Positions 60,935 through 64,000 of a DNA stretch of 64,000 nucleotides are shown here, piece by piece. Position 1 is the stretch's first letter, and each line of letters opens with the position of its first letter. The DNA is taken from the NCBI RefSeq assembly GCF_024713945.1, contig NC_134677.1, positions 5,955,001 through 6,019,000 on the forward strand. The letters are read 5' to 3'. The notes below the pieces were generated by a model. The model saw only the letters and a list, made by a program, of their open reading frames with translations, was not told where the DNA came from and made no database searches. This DNA is from Dermatophagoides farinae (Eukaryota > Arthropoda > Arachnida > Sarcoptiformes > Pyroglyphidae). Both the position numbers and the translations under genes were made by a program.

Positions 60935-62375
60935 TAAACTAAAATAAAACTTTTTGTATTGATTATATTACCTACCTTCCTGTTGGATATCACATCGTAA
61001 CACATACATACAAAGATCAAATTATACCACTAACAACAACAACAACAACAACAACAAAAAAACACACATACATAAACACAGACATTCATTCATTTGGTCT
61101 CATTCATTCAATTATTAAACCAACCATATATAACGATGAAGTACATACCATGAATCAATTAATTTTTTTTTCACTCACTATAATCACAAACTCTGTCGCT
61201 ATCTATCACATAGTTTCATATAATATACCATCATACATTCTTGTTCAATATTGATTATATTGAACGAGCTCATTTTTTTTTTTTTGAATAAACATTATAA
61301 TGTAATCATTGTCGATCCAAATTGACTGTATATCTGTTTCTCTTTCTCTATCTATCAATTTAAGCAATCCAATACACAATGATATTGGGATATATTATAT
61401 TCGAGTAATTCATGGTAATTTATTTGGATTGATCAACGAAAGTTAGAGCGAGAGAGAGAGAGAGAGAAAGACTTATTTGAGGAACAATCAATTCTTGACT
61501 TCGCATATAACAACATTATTTCTGTGTATGAGTGTGTGGTAATAAAAGGCAACCGAAAAAATGGCAACGAACCGATAGCAATTGAAATTAACTTCTCATT
61601 TAATGACTTGAATCGATATTATTCATTTGAATTCTCATCTTTATTTTCTCTTTAGATTCATGTATTTTACTAGATTTTTCATTCATTGCGATGATTATTC
61701 CATTCGATTCTAGTTTTTTTTTTGTATATTCCAATCCTTCGTTTTTTTTTCTCAGCTTGCATCTTTGCCTTTCCGCATTTATTGCCACTGTTTTTGTCAT
61801 CATTTAATTCGATCCAAATCTTTTCACTTTCAGTTTTTTTTTATTTCAAATATATTTTAGCCGAACGGGTACACATAATAAATACAAATGAAATGTTAAA
61901 GAAAAAAAAATGTTCGTGTGTGCCCAGAATGTCAATAATCGACATGATCATCAAAAAAAGATAGACCGACATTGCAGCCAAAAAAAAAAAAAATAGTTAC
62001 CATTCATTCACACACACACACAGACAGATACACACGCATGCAACGAATAGATTTGACACAAATCAAATTGAGCATCGTTTGTATCTCATACTATTAAAAC
62101 ACATCGTATATATTAAACGAAATTAAAAACGGATACGACTTGTTTTATATATTATTATTGCTGTTGTCTTTTTTTTTCTACCACACTACCATAGTAATAA
62201 TAATCGTTCCATCAATTATGACAATTTATTTTTTTTTTTGTTTAGATATTTTTTTTCAAGTTTGTTTGATGATGAGAAAAAAAAGAAAGAAAATTCAAAC
62301 TTAACACGAAAATGGGATTTATAATCCATTTAATTAAGTATAATATATATTTCCAAGTGTAAACTGTTTTTTAAT

Positions 62376-62383
<8 letters not shown>

Positions 62384-62411
<28 letters not shown>
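62384..62411. repeat. (GA)n microsatellite
   Basis: About fourteen GA units; on the minus strand it opens a spurious Ser-Leu frame. Confidence 0.9.
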
Positions 62412-62414
<3 letters not shown>

Positions 62415-62884
62415 TTCTTATATCCAGATCGTTTATATTGTATTCGGATGCCATGGATGATAGAATGAAAAATCCAGACAAAAAAATCTTCGTTGGTTGA
62501 TCACATTGAATGAAAGAATAAAAAACATGATTATTATTAGAAAAATAAATTTTTTTCATTTTATTTTTTTTCTCCACATTTTCTCTTCTATTATATGATA
62601 ATAATAATAATGATAATAGTGACAATGAGCTATTATAACGTACAATTTTCAATTCGTTTCGGATTTGAAGTGAAAAAAAAATCACAATGATAACTGAATG
62701 CAATCGAAAAAAAAGTAATCGCTTTGTAAAATGTTACATTCAATATAGCTTGTCGTTTTCTTTTTCGTTGTTATTGTCTAATTCTTTGTCGATAATCAAA
62801 CATCAATGACGCCCTAAATTTGTGATTGAATACAAGCAAACGAAAGGGTCGACTTGTTGTTGTTAATGACAATAATAATAATAA

Positions 62885-64000
62885 TCATATGTGAGAGATT
62901 GGTAAAGAATGATTTGGTATTGGATGTAAATCAACGCTCAAAGCAGATGTTCGTGTCGAATCGGTCATTGTACCAGTACGGTATGGAAAATGGTATGACT
63001 TTTGTTGTTGTTGTATTTGTTGCTTGTCGCGTGTCAGTTCATCATTAATTATTTTCGTGGGATAATAGAAAGAGTTTTCCAATCTAGATTTAGCTGGTAG
63101 TTGATTCTGAACACCATCATCATCATCATTGTCTGTGTATTGTTGGTGTGAATAATGGTACTGTTGTTGATTTTGATAATATTGGCGTTGATATAAAAGA
63201 TGATGATGATGATGATTGCCTACAATGATAGGCTGACTAGAACTCGGTATAGTTGATGATGATGATGGTGATGATGTTGTTGATGATGATGATGAGGATT
63301 CAGTGGAACAACAGTTTCGGCAACAGCAGCAGGAGCTAAATCGACATTGTCGACATATGCAACAAAAAGGCAAACAACGTTTGTGCCTACGACAGATGAC
63401 AATCATCATTGTCATAATTAAGATAAGCATAGCGGTGTAAGTAAAAATGTTCACAACTGTTTTCATCGTTGAATTTAATTTTGAGCAAGATAAATCCGTT
63501 TCGGACAGTGTAATTAATTTTTTTCCATATAGATAGTTTGGAAAATAACATTTTACTTGGTCTTTCTGGGATTGACTTATCATATTGGAATGTTTTAAAT
63601 AGGCAATCAGCCAACTAAGCGAACAATTACATGCCAATGGATTCTGTTGTAGGTCAATGTAATGAAGGCGTTTTATATTGATTGTTTGCCAATCTAAAAA
63701 AGCTATCATATTGGATCGTAGTGATAGATATTCCAATGAATCATGTTGCTGTTCAAATGTACCGATCTCGATACGGCTTAATTTTTTATTATTCTCGATC
63801 ACTAGCCTGTTCAAATTAATATTGTCAATGAAGGCATCTTTTTCGATTTGACTTAATGGACACGATGATATGGTCAACGTTTGCAGATGTGTCAAATTTT
63901 TGAAGGCATTCCTTTTTAATACTGTAATCAGATTATTGCTCAAGTTTAGCGTTCTCAATGTGGTCACATAGCTGAAAGATTCCGTCGGAACATTGGCCAT
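62885..64000 (-). CDS. LRR single-pass membrane receptor, C-terminal part (truncated by window)
   Basis: The frame is open to the window edge, so the true start lies beyond 64000; 371 residues are visible. The ectodomain shows LRRs (LRTLNLSNNLITVLKRNAF, LQTLTISSCPLSQIEKDAF, LEYLSLRSNMIAFLDWQTI, LHYIDLQQNPL) and a typical LRR C-terminal cap (ACNCSLSWLIAYLKH ... VKCYFPNYLYGKKLITLSET then DLSC). No Ig or FN3 domain follows. A membrane helix (VNIFTYTAMLILIMTMMIVI) leads into a juxtamembrane block with twelve Cys in about 31 residues (CRRHKRCLPFCCICRQC, then CCCCRNCC), a likely palmitoylation site cluster. The cytosolic tail is Ser, Gln, His and Tyr-rich. This layout resembles arthropod LRR cell-adhesion or Toll-related receptors without a TIR domain; I cannot name an orthologue. 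Confidence 0.8.
   Translation of the reverse strand: MANVPTESFSYVTTLRTLNLSNNLITVLKRNAFKNLTHLQTLTISSCPLSQIEKDAFIDNINLNRLVIENNKKLSRIEIGTFEQQHDSLEYLSLRSNMIAFLDWQTINIKRLHYIDLQQNPLACNCSLSWLIAYLKHSNMISQSQKDQVKCYFPNYLYGKKLITLSETDLSCSKLNSTMKTVVNIFTYTAMLILIMTMMIVICRRHKRCLPFCCICRQCRFSSCCCCRNCCSTESSSSSSTTSSPSSSSTIPSSSQPIIVGNHHHHHLLYQRQYYQNQQQYHYSHQQYTDNDDDDGVQNQLPAKSRLENSFYYPTKIINDELTRDKQQIQQQQKSYHFPYRTGTMTDSTRTSALSVDLHPIPNHSLPISHI

Larger units (their letters stand above)
60878..62884. other. convergent intergenic region
   Basis: About 2 kb between the ends of the otopetrin gene and the LRR receptor gene. Microsatellites dominate: CAA repeats near 61028-61056, GA near 61449-61468, CA near 62012-62025 and GA at 62384-62411. 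No coding exon is supported. Confidence 0.5.

Overview
This window looks like a nuclear contig from a small, compact, AT-rich invertebrate genome. The genes are animal orthologues with many introns of only 50-80 bp, short intergenic gaps, coding stretches rich in Asn, His, Ser and Gln, and abundant (CA)n, (GA)n and (ATG)n microsatellites. An arthropod is the best fit, and an acariform mite (dust- or itch-mite type) is my guess from compactness and composition; I cannot prove the species. I see no transposon, virus, CRISPR array, rRNA or tRNA.

Layout. 0.9-11.7 kb, all minus strand: PP2A regulatory subunit B55, a short HEAT-repeat protein, a full-length but divergent SMC1-type ATPase, and an intronless leucine-rich-repeat (LRR) protein. 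15.5-19.9 kb, plus strand: glycogen synthase kinase 3 with two candidate first exons. 21.8-26.6 kb: a small coiled-coil protein and EMC5 on minus, Rab geranylgeranyltransferase beta and the mitochondrial carnitine/acylcarnitine carrier on plus, and an unrecognised 283-residue protein on minus. 29.9-31.8 kb: two small secreted cysteine-rich proteins on opposite strands, one of them assembled here from three short exons. 31.9-36.9 kb, minus: exportin-5 and the ESCRT-III protein CHMP3. 37.2-42.4 kb, plus: proteasome assembly chaperone 3, Rogdi, a U-box protein of the RNF37/UBOX5 type and an F-box/LRR protein, the last three separated by only about 80 bp each. 46.9-51.7 kb: EMC7 (minus), UNC50 (plus) and exocyst subunit SEC3/EXOC1 (minus). 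52.9-60.9 kb, plus: an otopetrin proton channel with two candidate first exons. 62.9 kb to the end, minus: the C-terminal part of an LRR transmembrane receptor that runs off the window.

How the genes relate. Most are housekeeping genes in unrelated pathways. Local themes are membrane-protein biogenesis and trafficking (EMC5, EMC7, UNC50, EXOC1, CHMP3, RABGGTB) and ubiquitin-linked proteins (UBOX5, F-box/LRR). Several pairs are head-to-head with short shared promoters (EMC5/RABGGTB, CHMP3/PSMG3, EMC7/UNC50).

Most worth following: the divergent SMC1-like protein, which keeps every ATPase motif but has lost the hinge double glycine, lying immediately upstream of a short PDS5/condensin-like HEAT protein on the same strand; the alternative, phase-matched first exons of GSK3 and otopetrin; and the two secreted cysteine-rich genes. 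Exon boundaries were read by eye from GT/AG sites, frame continuity and family resemblance. For the multi-exon genes given exon by exon I checked that the lengths sum to whole codons, but none is backed by transcript data.
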